A DNA stretch of 64,000 nt from a virus, in the IMG/VR virus record IMGVR_UViG_3300044970_001297, positions 28,789 to 92,788 of that record. One strand, given 5' to 3'. The notes under the pieces were generated by a model. That model saw nothing but the letters and a program-made list of their open reading frames with translations. It searched no databases and was not told the origin of the DNA. Numbering within the stretch: the first letter of the stretch is position 1; each line of letters starts with the position of its first letter. A program made the translations under genes and the position numbers. Positions 63,182 through 64,000 of this stretch are shown one piece after another.

Positions 63182-64000
63182 ATGACGCAGATACTTCAAG
63201 GAAACGAACACGGATCGCAAACCCAGATAAACACCACTGGTGGTGGTGTTGGTGGGGCTGGTGGCAATGGCTCTTCCGATCCATCGGTTCCACAAGGAAG
63301 CGCACCATCAAATTACGACTACGACATCGTATCGGATGGATCTTCAACTGGAGCATCCTACTTCGTTTCAAATAGTTCATCCCTGACATCGAATCAATGT
63401 GTTGCAATAATGTCTAGGGTTTCCGCGTTCTCAACGAACAGGACATCCACGGCAACTTTGAACTCATGCGTTGCATCTGCTGGCAACTTCGGATTCGCAA
63501 CCATGCAGAACTCGTCCTTGAGAAGCAACTACTGCATCTCTTCGCTGCATAAGTTCAACTACTACGCAGCAATGGCGTCTTCCATAGATGCCAACTATTG
63601 CTGTGCGGTCTTTCCATTCGACTACAATGTTTATTGCAATGCAAACTCATCATTCAATCCAGTCGAGTTTGAAAGTGCCACCGTTTTCTGGTCCGACGAT
63701 TGGTCTTCATTTCCCATACATTTCGGGGCATTTGGAAACTGCATTGTGTACAACAACTCGGATGCAGTCTCGACAAGAACCACCCCAACGGGCTTCTCTG
63801 GTGGCATAGTCACAAGTTCGAACATACGATTCCTTTGGTCTGACATCAAGGTTGGTGGATTTGGCACCTCAAACACGGCAAATTCCATTGGTTCAACCAC
63901 AAAGGTGAGTTACAGGTATGTGCCGCTTCCACACTCTGTTGACTATACCAATTATGCAGAGCAAAATCCTTCTGGAAATTTTAATTCTCCCCTGTCTAAT
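63182..64000 (+). CDS. structural protein, cut by the right edge
   Basis: From ATG 63182 the frame stays open to the window end (273 codons). It encodes MTQILQGNEHGSQTQINTTG, then a Gly-rich stretch (GGGVGGAGGNGSSD) and a region with short Ser/Asn-rich repeats punctuated by Cys (LTSNQCVAIMSRVSAFS, TLNSCVASAGNFGFA, LRSNYCISSLHKFNYYAAMASSIDANYCC). The repeating pattern of about 18 residues suggests a beta-helix or fibre shaft. It belongs to the fibre/spike cluster. Confidence 0.75.
   Translation, partial: MTQILQGNEHGSQTQINTTGGGVGGAGGNGSSDPSVPQGSAPSNYDYDIVSDGSSTGASYFVSNSSSLTSNQCVAIMSRVSAFSTNRTSTATLNSCVASAGNFGFATMQNSSLRSNYCISSLHKFNYYAAMASSIDANYCCAVFPFDYNVYCNANSSFNPVEFESATVFWSDDWSSFPIHFGAFGNCIVYNNSDAVSTRTTPTGFSGGIVTSSNIRFLWSDIKVGGFGTSNTANSIGSTTKVSYRYVPLPHSVDYTNYAEQNPSGNFNSPLSN

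Noticed and set aside
1-64000. Temperate-phage functions (integrase, repressor, attachment site)
   Set aside because: No recombinase motifs or repressor-operator arrangement were found. The HTH-type proteins alone are not evidence for lysogeny.

Overview
The window is a 64 kb piece of a large tailed phage with a contractile tail, related to T4. The evidence is a nearly complete set of T4-type baseplate genes in recognisable order: tape measure, gp51-like, gp26, gp54, the head-completion nuclease gp4, gp48, gp53, gp27, gp5, PAAR spike tip, gp25, gp6 and gp8. T4 late-promoter-like octamers (consensus TATAAATA and variants such as TCTAAATA or CATAAATA) support this. No integrase, repressor or other lysogeny gene was seen. 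The host cannot be named from the sequence. The layout resembles T4-like phages of aquatic bacteria. Base composition is moderate in most of the window and visibly more GC-rich at about 12-23 kb.

Region 1 (1-10.9 kb, minus strand) encodes a block of probable virion-internal proteins. Many start with a short leader resembling the T4 capsid-targeting sequence (MKTYxEFIxEA). They end that leader, and often internal segments, with the prohead-protease motif (I/L)-x-E. Behind the leaders sit enzyme-like domains: a nucleotidyltransferase-GNAT fusion, an ADP-ribosyltransferase-like protein, a zinc metallopeptidase and two more GNAT-like acetyltransferases. There are also strongly basic, modular, probably processed polyproteins. 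One more such protein lies alone at 25.7-26.2 kb. I read this set as a candidate cargo of proteins packaged in the head and injected with the DNA.

Region 2 (11-24 kb, minus strand) holds accessory genes: a zinc ribbon protein, a metallopeptidase, a CobT-like VWA/metallopeptidase protein and its CobS/MoxR-like AAA+ partner, an LpxH-like phosphoesterase, a secreted lysozyme-like protein, a hyperacidic protein and many small unknowns. Many of these have the same ribosome-binding leader, AGGAAACACACAATG. The CobS-like and CobT-like genes, about 5.6 kb apart, share a GTAAGTC/GACTTAC inverted repeat about 90 bases before each start.

Region 3 (24-31.5 kb, minus strand) contains ten of the eleven tRNA genes in the window (the eleventh, Arg CCT, is at 17.9 kb). 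It also has at least one tRNA-like fragment, an HNH nuclease and small genes, including several tiny membrane proteins.

Region 4 (31.4-64 kb) is the tail module. A minus-strand unit (gp4 back to the tape measure) and a long plus-strand unit (gp48 to tail fibres and spike) diverge at 36987/36988, where the two start codons touch. The plus-strand unit ends with three fibre/spike genes and a fourth structural gene that runs off the right edge.
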